From assembly GCA_003671275.1 (NCBI GenBank), contig QWPB01000180.1, positions 1-64,000 of the forward strand: a stretch of 64,000 bases of DNA, given 5' to 3'. The translations under genes were made by a program, and so were the position numbers. Each line of letters opens with the position of its first letter. Position 1 is the stretch's first letter. This DNA is from Planctomycetota bacterium. Lineage in GTDB: Bacteria; Planctomycetota; Planctomycetia; Planctomycetales; Planctomycetaceae. A model generated the notes under the pieces. The model ran no database searches. It was not told the DNA's origin and was given only the letters and a program-made list of their open reading frames with translations. Shown here piece by piece: positions 18,743 to 27,387 of the stretch.

Positions 18743-19849
18743 ATGGACCGCACGATGACTCGGAAGCGTAGCTCCCTGCCTACTTACCTGCTCCACAAAC
18801 CCACCGGTCAGGCTAGATGCCGGATCGATGGGAAGGACATCTACCTGGGCCTGTACGGGTCGGAAAGTTCACGAATCAGGTACGGGCAACTGGTCGCTAA
18901 GCTGGCGGGCGGTATGTCAGTCGACCCGCTCGCTGACTCCAATCGAAAAGGGCCACCGCGAAGTGATTCTGAGGCTGATCCGGGGCCGACTGTCGGGGAA
19001 CTCTGTCTGGCCTTCCTGCGATACGCCCAAGGCCACTACGTCAAGAACGGCCAACCAACCAGCCAGTTGCATGTCGTCAAAGGCACTGTCCGCCCCCTGA
19101 ATGAACTGTACGGACTGACCCCGGCGAAAGACTTCGGACCGCTGGCCATGAAGGCCGTGAGGACGAAGATGATCGAACTCGGCTGGACGCGTGGCACAAT
19201 CAATGCCTCGATGGGCAGGATTCGACGAATCTTCAAACACGCTGTCGAGAACGAACTGATCGACTCCAACATTCTTCAAAGGCTGCAATGCGTGGCTCCG
19301 CTTCTCGCCGGTCGGACCGAGGCACACGACAACGCCCCCCGCACTGCGGTTGAACCCGCTGACATCGAGGCGGTACGGCTGTTGGTGAGTCCCTTGGTCC
19401 GAGACCTGATTGACGTGCAACGCCTCACTGGGGCACGCTCTGGCGAATTGTTATCGCTTACCACTGGGGCAATAGATCGGACGGGGGAAGTCTGGACAGC
19501 GGAACTGAGCGATCACAAGACCGCCCATCATGGGCAATCCCGGACACTGCACTTCGGACCGCAATCACAGTTGATCCTGACGAGGCATTTGTCCGCTGAT
19601 CCACGTCAACCCGTGTTCCCGATCACTCGCCACGCCTACTGCCGAGCGATCACCAGAGCCTGCGAGAAGGCGGGTATCGAACGTTGGGTTCCTCACCAGT
19701 TGCGACATACGGCGGCGGGAGTCGTCCGCGACCAGTTCGGACTGGAGCATTGTCAGTCGGTTCTCGGTCACAGCAAAGCCGACATGACCGAGCATTACGC
19801 CAAAGCGGGTACGGCCAAAGCTCAAGAAGTCGCACTGAAGATCGGCTGA
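18743..19849 (+). CDS. Tyrosine recombinase (site-specific integrase)
   Basis: Catalyses site-specific strand exchange for integration and excision. 368 residues: an N-terminal arm-type region (residues 10-65, containing KDIYLGLYGS), a SAM-like core-binding domain (about 80-185), and the catalytic domain. The active-site residues are visible: Arg232 in TGARSGELL, a Lys in SDHKTAHH, His318 and Arg321 in VPHQLRHTAAG, His343 in VLGHSKADM, and Tyr352 in TEHYAKAG. All are intact, so it is probably functional. It sits 108 bases after tRNA-Val, its likely target. The ATG at 18743 is used; 18755 is a possible second start. Confidence 0.94.
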   Translation: MDRTMTRKRSSLPTYLLHKPTGQARCRIDGKDIYLGLYGSESSRIRYGQLVAKLAGGMSVDPLADSNRKGPPRSDSEADPGPTVGELCLAFLRYAQGHYVKNGQPTSQLHVVKGTVRPLNELYGLTPAKDFGPLAMKAVRTKMIELGWTRGTINASMGRIRRIFKHAVENELIDSNILQRLQCVAPLLAGRTEAHDNAPRTAVEPADIEAVRLLVSPLVRDLIDVQRLTGARSGELLSLTTGAIDRTGEVWTAELSDHKTAHHGQSRTLHFGPQSQLILTRHLSADPRQPVFPITRHAYCRAITRACEKAGIERWVPHQLRHTAAGVVRDQFGLEHCQSVLGHSKADMTEHYAKAGTAKAQEVALKIG

Positions 19850-19864
19850 CCTCGAATACAATCG

Positions 19865-19929
19865 AAACAACGCGGGATAGGCTGATCCCCGACAAGTGAG
19901 GCTCCTGAATCTCGCTTCCCGCGTTGTTT
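19865..19929. repeat. Perfect 13-bp inverted repeat after the integrase
   Basis: AAACAACGCGGGA (19865-19877) and TCCCGCGTTGTTT (19917-19929) flank 39 bases in the gap between the integrase and the next gene. The RNA would form a strong stem with a large loop. A smaller CGACT/AGTCG hairpin follows near 19943-19958. It could be a terminator, an attenuator or a protein-binding site. Confidence 0.6.
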
Positions 19930-19968
19930 ACGATTTCAGGGTGAAGCGACTTTCAGGAGTCGAGACGG

Positions 19969-21651
19969 ATGGCGAAACGGCATTCTCATTCTGCATTAAA
20001 GCTCCGGAATGAACTGAGGGACAAGGTTCACCTCCTCAGTGTGAACACGCCACCCGACTATTTCCAAATGATCCTCCCGCACAATCACAACGGGACACCG
20101 AATGGTCCGATCAGAGTGAATGCGTATGAGGTCTGCCTTGGCCAGAATCGGCCCATTCGATGGCAAGCCGATGAGGTCCGCGACCTCTGGCGACAGTCGG
20201 CGGAGTTCATTCCCGGTGCGACAGTTGTTGAGGCGGAGTCTGATGCCGGGTTCACGCTGTGGCTGTGGTCAGTGACGCAAAGGGTTTGGACAGCACGCCG
20301 CGAGATGGGGTACGCGATCAACCCTTACACGATGTGGTTCTCCGGCATTGTCACGGGATGCGCTGGGGAGCAGGTTGTCAATTCGGACCCACTGAAGGCG
20401 ACGGCTATTGAGGTATCGCTGATTGCATCGCACGCAGCCAAGATTGCAGATACCGGCGAGAAGTTCTGGGCGGATGTTCACGATTGTCATCAGAGAGCGG
20501 AAGAGAATCTTCGCATTCGCGATGAGGTCAATTCGCAGCCAGACTCTCCGAACCTGTGGCTGGCAGACGGCAAGGCGAAATGCACTCTGAGGGAGTACCG
20601 CACGGCGATGCTGAATCTCATCAGGCTTGAGAATATGAGCAATGCCGTCGCCTGTTACGAACGAATGCTGATTCCAGACACCTTCAAAAAGTACCGGGGC
20701 AAGAGACACTTCACTGCCGAATTGATGGATCATCTCCGTGAAGTTGCGGTCGACCTGGAGAACCACGCGAACATAATGGCGACTGTGAACACGATACAGG
20801 CAGAACCTGCAACGGCAGGTGAAGCCTCGACAGAGAGTAACCACGAGGCTCTCGTGGCTAGCATCGAAGCGGTTTCCGAGCGGTGCATGGGACGGCTGAA
20901 CGCTGACCTGCTGCTATTGAATTCAGACCGCTCGATGTGCGACAAGTTGAAAAAGGCGAATGGCTATTGGGGTACATATCCCATGTGGAGAGAACAGGTT
21001 CACGACTCACCAAGAAATGAAGCGATCGCTAATCGAATTGTCTCGACAACGTACCGTGATCGCATCATGTCAACAACGTACCTCGTTCTGTGCAAGCTGA
21101 ATGAGGTCCACAAGGCTGCGGTTGATGTGTTGATGACGCGAGCCAAAGAGCTAGGGCGTGATCCTGCGGCTATCTGGAAGTCGGCGAACTACTGCCGTGA
21201 ATTACTGGAGGATTACCAGAAGACGCACGATGCGTATCCAAGAAGCCGGGAGAGAGATTTCTGGCCGGATTGTCTTGGGGCAACACTGTTCACGCTTCCC
21301 GCAGACATTCGACAAGCGATTCAAGATGGGCACGCGGAAGTTCTCACTCTCTGTATCAATGCCGATGACCAGACGCCGCCATCGCCTAGACGCGGACTGG
21401 CTCTCTTGGATGCCGCACTGCTCGCGAACGAAGACGATCGAGATGCGGCCAGAGAGACTAAAAGACGATGGAACAACAACCGAGACCCGAAGCTGCCGAC
21501 GCCGATGGGAGTGGCACAGAGCCATCGCCAGCGGGCGATTTACAATTGCGATGAACTGCTCGAATTCATCGCGATTGTCGACCCGGACTCGGTGCAAAGA
21601 GTTCGTAACGGGTATTTGGAACTCCTCCAGTCGGTTGCGAAAACCGTCTGA
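19969..21651 (+). CDS. Uncharacterised 560-residue island protein
   Basis: Not recognised. No signal peptide or membrane segment; largely helical and charged, rich in His, Asn and Trp in the first third. Residues near 355-375 contain a short internal echo (IVSTTYRDRIMSTTYLVL). The C-terminal ~80 residues (RRWNNNRDPKLPTPMG, then HRQRAIYNCDELLEFIAIV) resemble the small winged-helix/MerR-like units of excisionase-type proteins, in which a polar helix is followed by a Pro-rich turn and a tyrosine-containing strand. This suggests DNA binding, but it is weak inference. It lies between the integrase and the DUF1580 gene on the same strand and could be cargo or part of the element's control. ATG at 19969; the upstream ribosome site is unclear. 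Confidence 0.6.
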   Translation: MAKRHSHSALKLRNELRDKVHLLSVNTPPDYFQMILPHNHNGTPNGPIRVNAYEVCLGQNRPIRWQADEVRDLWRQSAEFIPGATVVEAESDAGFTLWLWSVTQRVWTARREMGYAINPYTMWFSGIVTGCAGEQVVNSDPLKATAIEVSLIASHAAKIADTGEKFWADVHDCHQRAEENLRIRDEVNSQPDSPNLWLADGKAKCTLREYRTAMLNLIRLENMSNAVACYERMLIPDTFKKYRGKRHFTAELMDHLREVAVDLENHANIMATVNTIQAEPATAGEASTESNHEALVASIEAVSERCMGRLNADLLLLNSDRSMCDKLKKANGYWGTYPMWREQVHDSPRNEAIANRIVSTTYRDRIMSTTYLVLCKLNEVHKAAVDVLMTRAKELGRDPAAIWKSANYCRELLEDYQKTHDAYPRSRERDFWPDCLGATLFTLPADIRQAIQDGHAEVLTLCINADDQTPPSPRRGLALLDAALLANEDDRDAARETKRRWNNNRDPKLPTPMGVAQSHRQRAIYNCDELLEFIAIVDPDSVQRVRNGYLELLQSVAKTV

Positions 21652-21718
21652 ACCGACCGCAAAATGAAAGCCAAGGAATTCCCGTATTCCCTGTAAAAAG
21701 ACTAGCCGATAGCCATTC

Positions 21719-21750
21719 AGACGGTTGGCCAACTCCAGCAACAACCGTCT
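21719..21750. repeat. 9-bp inverted repeat upstream of the DUF1580 gene
   Basis: AGACGGTTG (21719-21727) and CAACCGTCT (21742-21750) with a 14-base loop, about 80 bases before the DUF1580 start. No U-run follows. It could be an operator or the end of the previous transcript. Confidence 0.5.
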
Positions 21751-21831
21751 AGACCTCTGGCCGATCCAGCATAACTCCCACCATCGCAGACAGCATAACG
21801 CTGTCGCACTGGCTCCCGGTGGGGATTACTC

Positions 21832-22128
21832 ATGTCGATCGATGCTCAATCTGAAACGCTGCTTACCCTTTGCGAAGCCCGCACGGCATTCCCCGGCGGT
21901 AAGCGTCTCGCACTCGCTACGCTCCATCGCTGGCGGTTGCGAGGTGTTCGCGGGGTTCATCTCGAAACGATCCTGATTGGCGGGTTGAGGTACACGTCCC
22001 GCGAAGCCATCGCCCGATTCGTGACCGCCCAGAACGTCGACGAAACGGCGACGCCCACGCTCACTCCTGCGCAGCGAACCCGCCAAGCCATCGCGGCACA
22101 GACTGAACTCGCACGGGCCGGGATATGA
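21832..22128 (+). CDS. DUF1580 family protein, excisionase-like
   Basis: 98 residues. The pattern LTLCEARTAFPGG, TLHRWRLRGVRGVHLETI, GGLRYTSREAIARFV matches DUF1580, a planctomycete family with a MerR/excisionase-like helix-turn-helix layout: a recognition helix, TLHRWRLRG, then a wing and TSREAIARF. Such proteins are found beside integrases in planctomycete islands and probably act as recombination directionality or control factors (inferred). It overlaps the next gene by 4 bases (ATGA), so the two are translationally coupled. Confidence 0.75.
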   Translation: MSIDAQSETLLTLCEARTAFPGGKRLALATLHRWRLRGVRGVHLETILIGGLRYTSREAIARFVTAQNVDETATPTLTPAQRTRQAIAAQTELARAGI

Positions 22129-22436
22129 CCCCGGAGCAGCGTGAGGCCGCTGAACTGCTTCGCGACCTGCAAACCGATCCGAAGCGAGCGGCCATCGTAA
22201 TAGCGGCCAACACGGGACTCCCTCTGGAGTTCGTCCAAGTGTGGCTGAAAACCGGACGCTGGCCGGTCCCGCGACTTGTCCAGCGAAGTCTATTCGACGC
22301 CGGGGACTCCCCCCAAGAAGCGACAAAGCCCACGACCACGGCGAGCGGTCAAGGGCTTCATCGGCTTTTCAATCCGACCGGCAAGTCGGACACCACACGC
22401 AACCCACTCAAAGGATCGCACAAGCATGATACCTGA
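22125..22436 (+). CDS. Small uncharacterised island protein
   Basis: 103 residues, no family recognised. The N-terminal half looks helical (EQREAAELLRDLQTDPKR, then GLPLEFVQVWLKTGRW), and the second half is Ser/Thr/Pro-rich and probably disordered. It overlaps the DUF1580 gene by 4 bases and the following primase gene by 11, giving a tightly packed three-gene unit. A role in replication or recombination of the element is possible from position only. Confidence 0.6.
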   Translation: MTPEQREAAELLRDLQTDPKRAAIVIAANTGLPLEFVQVWLKTGRWPVPRLVQRSLFDAGDSPQEATKPTTTASGQGLHRLFNPTGKSDTTRNPLKGSHKHDT

Positions 22437-25185
22437 TAGCCACGACGAGACAAGATGTACGCCCCTGGAGTTGGTATTGAGCCGACTCCCAGAAGCCACA
22501 GAGGCGGGGGGCGGCTGGTCGGCATGTTGTCCCGCCCATGAGGACGGACGGGCTTCCCTGTCGGTCACAGAGGGAGCCGATGGACGAGTCTTGTTGCACT
22601 GTTTCGCGGGATGCCGACCCGCTGACATCTGCGACGCGTTGGGCCTGCGGGTGACCGACCTGTTTCCGAGAGCGTCCACACTGGCAGCGGCAACACAACC
22701 CAGCGAATCCCAAGGAAAACAGGGGTTGCGTTGTCAGTCGCCGGAGAAGCCCAAGGGCAAAGCGTTCGCGACATCAGGCGAAGCCGTGGCGGCACTGGTC
22801 CGCAGTCACGGGCCGGTGAGTATGTCATGGGCCTACCACGATGCCCGTGGGGAGTCAGTGGGCATCATTTGCCGATGGGATTTGCCCAGCGGAAAAAAAG
22901 ACATCCGTCCGGTAAGCCGTCACGTCGATGGCTGGCGGTTGGTGGGGATGCCTGACTCGCGACCGTTGTACCAGTTGCCGGAACTGGCCAACGCGGATCT
23001 CGTGTTCGTCACTGAGGGAGAGAAAGCAGCGGACGCAGTGCGATCGATCGGGCTGACGGCCACGACATCTGCCCACGGATCGCAATCGGCGGCGAAATCT
23101 GATTGGCGTCCACTGGCGGGCAAGAGTGTCGCCATCGCCCCCGACCATGATCCGCCGGGCGAGCAGTACGCGGAGGCCGTGGCGGGCATCCTTGCGAGTC
23201 TTGACCCGCCTGCCACGGTCAAAGTGGTCAACCTGCCGGGCCTCCCCGAGGGGGGCGATTTCGTGGAGTGGCTCGCTGCTCAACCCGACCCCAACGACCA
23301 CGACGCGGTTTGCGATGCACTACTGAAACTGGTCGAAGCTGCGGAGCCGATCAAGGCCGACGTGCCAGCCGCTGCTGCTCCTGCGGTGGACCGGTGGCAA
23401 CCGTTCCCCGTTGATGCCCTGCCGGAGCCGCTGAGGTCCTTCGTAGCCAACGCGTCGAAGGCCATTGGCTGTGAGCCATCGTTCGTCGCGTTGCCAATTC
23501 TGTCCGCTTGCGGAGCTGCTATCGGCAACACAGCCCGACTGGAAATCAAGGGCGGATGGCATGTCCCGCCGATCCTCTGGACCGCTGTTGTGGGCGAGAG
23601 TGGAACAGCGAAGACTCCGGCTTTCCGTGCGGTGATGAAGCCCGTCCGGGCAAGGCAGCATGTCGCAAAGCAGCGACACGATGAGGTGGAAGTTGAGCAT
23701 CAAGCGGCGATGGCGTTTTACAAGAGGGACATGAAGAAATGGGAGTCCAAGGATCAAATATCCGACGCTCCGCCACGGATGCCGGATGAGCCGCATGCCG
23801 AGCGAGTCTTCACCGAAGACGCCACGGTTGAGGCAGTGGGTTCACTGCTGGCGGGGAACCCCCGTGGCATGCTCTTGGCTCGCGATGAACTGTCGGGGTG
23901 GTTTGGATCGTTCGATCAACACAGCGGTGGAAAGGGCGGGGCCGACTCTGCGAAGTGGTTGTCGATGTACAACGGGGAGACGGTGACGATCGACCGTAAG
24001 ACGGGGACGCCAAGAACGATCTGTATCCCGAATGCGGCCATGTCGATCATTGAGATCGCCGCATCGGAGGGAGACTACCTGTCGGCCCAGAAACCATTTT
24101 TGTTAATCCAGTTGAGCGATCTCTCCCCGGATCTACTGCTGCGCGATCTGAACGGCCAGCAGTTCCTGGTCATGCGAAGCAACGGTACTGGTTACGATTC
24201 CAGCCTCGTCGACCCGTTTCCGCCCGGCAGCTGGGAACGGTTTCTGCCCGGTGATTTTAATGGAGACGGACGAACGGACATGGCGGGACGGTTGTCGTCC
24301 GATGGCAGTTGGTGGATTTCCCTGGTCAACGGAAGCGGCGTTTATCAGTCAGCCACGCGATGGGGAGCGTGGAGCACATCGGCAACCTGGTCCGATCCGC
24401 TTGTGGCGGACTTTGATGGTGATGGCCGCGATGACCTCGCGGGCCGTGTTTCCAATGGCGACTGGTGGGTCTCTCGATCGACGGGAACTGCCTTGCAGGC
24501 TCGGCTCTGGGGCAACTGGAATTCCACGGCCAGCTGGGTGAACGCACAGGCCGCTGACTTCAATCGCGATGGCCGGCTGGATATCGCTGGTCGCAACAGC
24601 CAGGGAGAGTGGTTGGTGTCCCTGTCCAGCGGGACGACGCCTTCCAATTTCACATTCAGTACGAGCAAGTGGGGACAGTGGAGCACCAGTACGACCTGGA
24701 GTGATGTGGCGATCGGGGATTTCAACGGGGACGGTCGAGCTGACATCGTCGGTCGTAGTTCCATCGGGCAATGGTGGGTGAACCGCTCGACGGGCTCTTC
24801 GTTCTCCGCGGCGCTGTACTACGGTAACTGGTCAACAGGAACGACCTGGGCCGATGTGCGAGTGGCGGACTTCGACGGGAATGGTCTCGATGACATCATC
24901 GGTCGAGCACAAAACGGACAATGGTGGCTTGCCGAGAGCTTCGTGACGCAGTTCAGAACCCGTGCATTTGGAGCCTGGGCCGGACCACAAAGCCAGTGGC
25001 AGAACGTGATGGTGGGCGATGCCAATCGCGATGGTCGAGCCGACTTAATTGCCCGCAATGCGGATCAAAACCAGATCTGGACCAGTCTCTGGTCGTCCTC
25101 CGGACTGATCTCCAGTCTCTGGGCCACCTTGCCCGATTCTCCCCAGCGGCAGTGGCAGATTCTGTTTACCAGCTTGATTCAATAA
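22426..25185 (+). CDS. Chimera: truncated CHC2/Toprim/DUF3987 primase-helicase fused to FG-GAP repeats
   Basis: 919 codons in one frame. The first ~540 are a mobile-element replication protein: a primase zinc finger (C34, C35, H38, C59, C63; PAHEDG and LHCFAGC), a Toprim domain (TEGEKAAD at 196-203, PDHDPPG with D240/D242), and a DUF3987 ATPase with Walker A GESGTAKT at 390-397. The DUF3987 domain stops at about PNAAMSI (residue 538), where intact relatives continue for hundreds of residues. From about residue 570 the protein is a secreted-type FG-GAP/VCBS tail with six repeats (GDFNGDGRTDMAGR, ADFDGDGRDDLAGR, ADFNRDGRLDIAGR, GDFNGDGRADIVGR, ADFDGNGLDDIIGR, GDANRDGRADLIAR). No signal peptide is present, so the repeats would stay in the cytoplasm. 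This is best explained by deletion joining two broken genes. ATG at 22426 with AAGGA 10 bases upstream. Confidence 0.8.
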   Translation: MIPDSHDETRCTPLELVLSRLPEATEAGGGWSACCPAHEDGRASLSVTEGADGRVLLHCFAGCRPADICDALGLRVTDLFPRASTLAAATQPSESQGKQGLRCQSPEKPKGKAFATSGEAVAALVRSHGPVSMSWAYHDARGESVGIICRWDLPSGKKDIRPVSRHVDGWRLVGMPDSRPLYQLPELANADLVFVTEGEKAADAVRSIGLTATTSAHGSQSAAKSDWRPLAGKSVAIAPDHDPPGEQYAEAVAGILASLDPPATVKVVNLPGLPEGGDFVEWLAAQPDPNDHDAVCDALLKLVEAAEPIKADVPAAAAPAVDRWQPFPVDALPEPLRSFVANASKAIGCEPSFVALPILSACGAAIGNTARLEIKGGWHVPPILWTAVVGESGTAKTPAFRAVMKPVRARQHVAKQRHDEVEVEHQAAMAFYKRDMKKWESKDQISDAPPRMPDEPHAERVFTEDATVEAVGSLLAGNPRGMLLARDELSGWFGSFDQHSGGKGGADSAKWLSMYNGETVTIDRKTGTPRTICIPNAAMSIIEIAASEGDYLSAQKPFLLIQLSDLSPDLLLRDLNGQQFLVMRSNGTGYDSSLVDPFPPGSWERFLPGDFNGDGRTDMAGRLSSDGSWWISLVNGSGVYQSATRWGAWSTSATWSDPLVADFDGDGRDDLAGRVSNGDWWVSRSTGTALQARLWGNWNSTASWVNAQAADFNRDGRLDIAGRNSQGEWLVSLSSGTTPSNFTFSTSKWGQWSTSTTWSDVAIGDFNGDGRADIVGRSSIGQWWVNRSTGSSFSAALYYGNWSTGTTWADVRVADFDGNGLDDIIGRAQNGQWWLAESFVTQFRTRAFGAWAGPQSQWQNVMVGDANRDGRADLIARNADQNQIWTSLWSSSGLISSLWATLPDSPQRQWQILFTSLIQ

Positions 25186-25384
25186 GAAGTTCAGCCCATT
25201 GCGTCATGGGGGCCTCGCATACCGCCGACAGACCTTCCGGTTCGGTGAGTAGTCGGTCCATCAGTTTGTGGAAGAGGCTCCACCGGCTTCCGCTGCAGGC
25301 GGGACGGGATATGATGCAGCGGTAATCTCCGCGGACGCTGGGGCCTACGCTTGGCACATGGTCAAACCGATATCGACAGAGGCA

Positions 25385-26959
25385 ATGATGAACGAGTTCG
25401 GGGCATGGATTCGGGTCACTTGTGTCGTGCTGGGGCTGGCGAATCTGACTGCCACAGCCGATCTTTCGGCGTCGGAAAAGCCAAACATCGTGTTCATCCT
25501 GTGCGATGATCTCGGCACGGGAGATGTGCATTGCTTCAATCCGGCGGGGAAGATTGCCACACCACGAATGGATGCTCTGGCCCGGACAGGAATGATCTTT
25601 ACGGATGCCCATAGCGGATCGGCGGTCTGTTCGCCCACACGGTACGGCGTGATAACCGGACGGTACGCGTGGCGGTCAAAACTCCAGAATGGAGTGCTCG
25701 GCGGACTGAGCCCGCGACTGATTGAGCCGGGGCGACTGACCGTCGCCCAGTACCTGAAGAATGCGGGCTATGGGACGGCATGCATTGGCAAATGGCATCT
25801 GGGAATGGACTGGGTGCGTTTCCCCGGCAAGGATGTGGCCGAGCTGAACATCGAGTCGGCACAACAGAACCGCCATGTCGACTACACCCAGCCAATCATC
25901 AACGGCCCGCAAGCGGTCGGCTTTGACGAGTATTTTGGGATCAGTGCTTCACTCGACATGGTGCCGTACACCTTCATCGAGAATGACCACGTCGTCCGTA
26001 ATCCGACCGGGGAACGGGCCTTCGAAATGATGCGAGGACGCAAAGGTGGCATGACCCGCAAGGGACCAACGGCCCCCGACTTTGAAGCTGCCGATGTGCT
26101 GCCTCGACTGACGGAACGAGCGGTCGCCGAAATCCGCGAGCGAGCCCCCGCCGCCCAGAAGAAAGGCCAGCCATTCTTCCTCTACATCCCACTCGCCGCG
26201 CCCCATACGCCGATCCTGCCGACCGGCGAGTGGATCGGCAAAAGCCAGCTGAACCCCTATGCCGATTTCGTGATGCAGACGGATCACTGCATCGGTCAGA
26301 TTGCGGACGCCATCGACCAGGCGGGCCTGGCCGACGACACGCTCTTCATTGTCACCAGTGACAATGGCTGCTCGCCGCAAGCCGACTACCCCGAACTGGC
26401 AAAGCTCCATCACAACCCCAGCCACCTTTACCGGGGACACAAGGCCGACATCTTCGAAGGCGGCCATCGCGTTCCGTTCATCGTTCGCTGGCCGGGCCGA
26501 GTCGCAGCGGGGGCGACCTGCCGTGATACCATCTGCTTGACGGACTTGATGGCCACTTGTGCGGAGCTGGTCGGAACTCCCCTGCCGGTGAATGCTGGCG
26601 AAGACAGCTTCAGCTTCCTTCCGGCCCTGCTCTCCCAGGCCGATCGCCCACAACGGCCCCACACCATCCACCATTCGATTAACGGTTCGTTCGCCATTCG
26701 TCAGGGATCATGGAAACTGGCCCTCTGCAGTGGGTCCGGCGGCTGGAGTGACCCCACACCCGGAAAAGCTTCTGTCAACCTGCCGCCCGATCAGCTGTTT
26801 GATCTCGATACCGACATCGGCGAGACGCGAAACCTTGCAACAGAACACCCTGCCGAAGTGGCCCGCCTGACGGCGCTCCTGGAGCAAGTGATCGCCCAGG
26901 GGCGTAGCACGCCTGGAGCAGTTCAGTCCAATACCGTGCCCGTGAAGCTGCGAAAGTAA
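25385..26959 (+). CDS. Secreted arylsulfatase-type sulfatase
   Basis: Hydrolyses sulfate esters, probably of polysaccharides or glycosaminoglycan-like substrates. 524 residues. After a signal peptide (RVTCVVLGLANLTATADLSA) come PNIVFILCDDLG, the metal-binding DD pair, and the formylglycine motif CSPTRYGVITG (Cys converted to formylglycine). GKWHLG, HTPI, VTSDNGCSP (second metal site) and GHKADIFEGGHRVPF follow. The C-terminal SUMF/tail region includes FAIRQGSWKLAL and LFDLDTDIGETRNLA. This layout is that of S1-type sulfatases, abundant in planctomycetes. The start at 25385 is preferred (25388 is an alternative; 25268 adds a non-signal stretch). It is the first intact gene downstream of the island junction. 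Confidence 0.92.
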   Translation: MMNEFGAWIRVTCVVLGLANLTATADLSASEKPNIVFILCDDLGTGDVHCFNPAGKIATPRMDALARTGMIFTDAHSGSAVCSPTRYGVITGRYAWRSKLQNGVLGGLSPRLIEPGRLTVAQYLKNAGYGTACIGKWHLGMDWVRFPGKDVAELNIESAQQNRHVDYTQPIINGPQAVGFDEYFGISASLDMVPYTFIENDHVVRNPTGERAFEMMRGRKGGMTRKGPTAPDFEAADVLPRLTERAVAEIRERAPAAQKKGQPFFLYIPLAAPHTPILPTGEWIGKSQLNPYADFVMQTDHCIGQIADAIDQAGLADDTLFIVTSDNGCSPQADYPELAKLHHNPSHLYRGHKADIFEGGHRVPFIVRWPGRVAAGATCRDTICLTDLMATCAELVGTPLPVNAGEDSFSFLPALLSQADRPQRPHTIHHSINGSFAIRQGSWKLALCSGSGGWSDPTPGKASVNLPPDQLFDLDTDIGETRNLATEHPAEVARLTALLEQVIAQGRSTPGAVQSNTVPVKLRK

Positions 26960-26973
26960 TCGGGAATTCCGCG

Positions 26974-27282
26974 ATGCCGCGCCACACCCCCCGCGATGAT
27001 GATGACGACTGGCTGTCGGACGACGAGAGCTGGCGCGGGGGGCCATTGTCGGATGATGACGACGAGGAATTCGATGACGACCACGCCGAGGAGGTCACGG
27101 TCCCCTGCCGAATGTGTGGCTGTGATATCTACGACGACGCGATCCAGTGCCCATTGTGCGGCGAGTACCAGACAAAAAGCCCCCTGACCGCTTGGGAAGG
27201 CCGACCGCTCTGGTGGCGAGTCGGAGGACTGCTGGGAATCATTGCCGTCTTGCTGACGCTGATCGGACTGATGGGGTGGTGA
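26974..27282 (+). CDS. Acidic zinc-ribbon protein with C-terminal membrane helix
   Basis: 102 residues in three parts. Residues 1-42 are strongly acidic (Asp/Glu clusters DDDDDW, DDDDEEFDDDH). A zinc ribbon follows with two CxxC pairs (CRMCGCD and CPLCGE, near 45-64). The C-terminus is one transmembrane helix (VGGLLGIIAVLLTLIGLM). It is probably a tail-anchored inner-membrane protein with the ribbon in the cytoplasm. No named family was recognised. It starts 15 bases after the sulfatase stop and may be co-transcribed with it. Confidence 0.75.
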   Translation: MPRHTPRDDDDDWLSDDESWRGGPLSDDDDEEFDDDHAEEVTVPCRMCGCDIYDDAIQCPLCGEYQTKSPLTAWEGRPLWWRVGGLLGIIAVLLTLIGLMGW

Positions 27283-27387
27283 CTGGAAGGCTGGCCCTTG
27301 ATCCCTGGTCGGTCGTTTCCCTTCCTCTTGTACTCCGCGCTATCATGCGGCATCGACGATTCCTGATCCATTGGAACGGTGCCCGTG

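Larger units (their letters stand above)
18635..24110 (+). mobile_element. tRNA-Val-associated integrative element remnant, right end lost
   Basis: The island starts directly after the tRNA-Val 3' end. It contains in order palindromes, a tyrosine recombinase, an unknown 560-residue protein, a DUF1580 protein, a small unknown protein and the N-terminal part of a CHC2/Toprim/DUF3987 protein. All genes point the same way. The element ends inside the last gene, between about 24040 and 24130, where the reading frame passes into an FG-GAP repeat protein. No second copy of the tRNA 3' end was seen downstream in the window, fitting a deletion that removed the right attachment site. Some stretches (for example 20701-20760) have lower GC than the flanking genes. 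Whether it is a phage satellite, plasmid-like or ICE remnant is not decidable from these genes. Confidence 0.7.
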
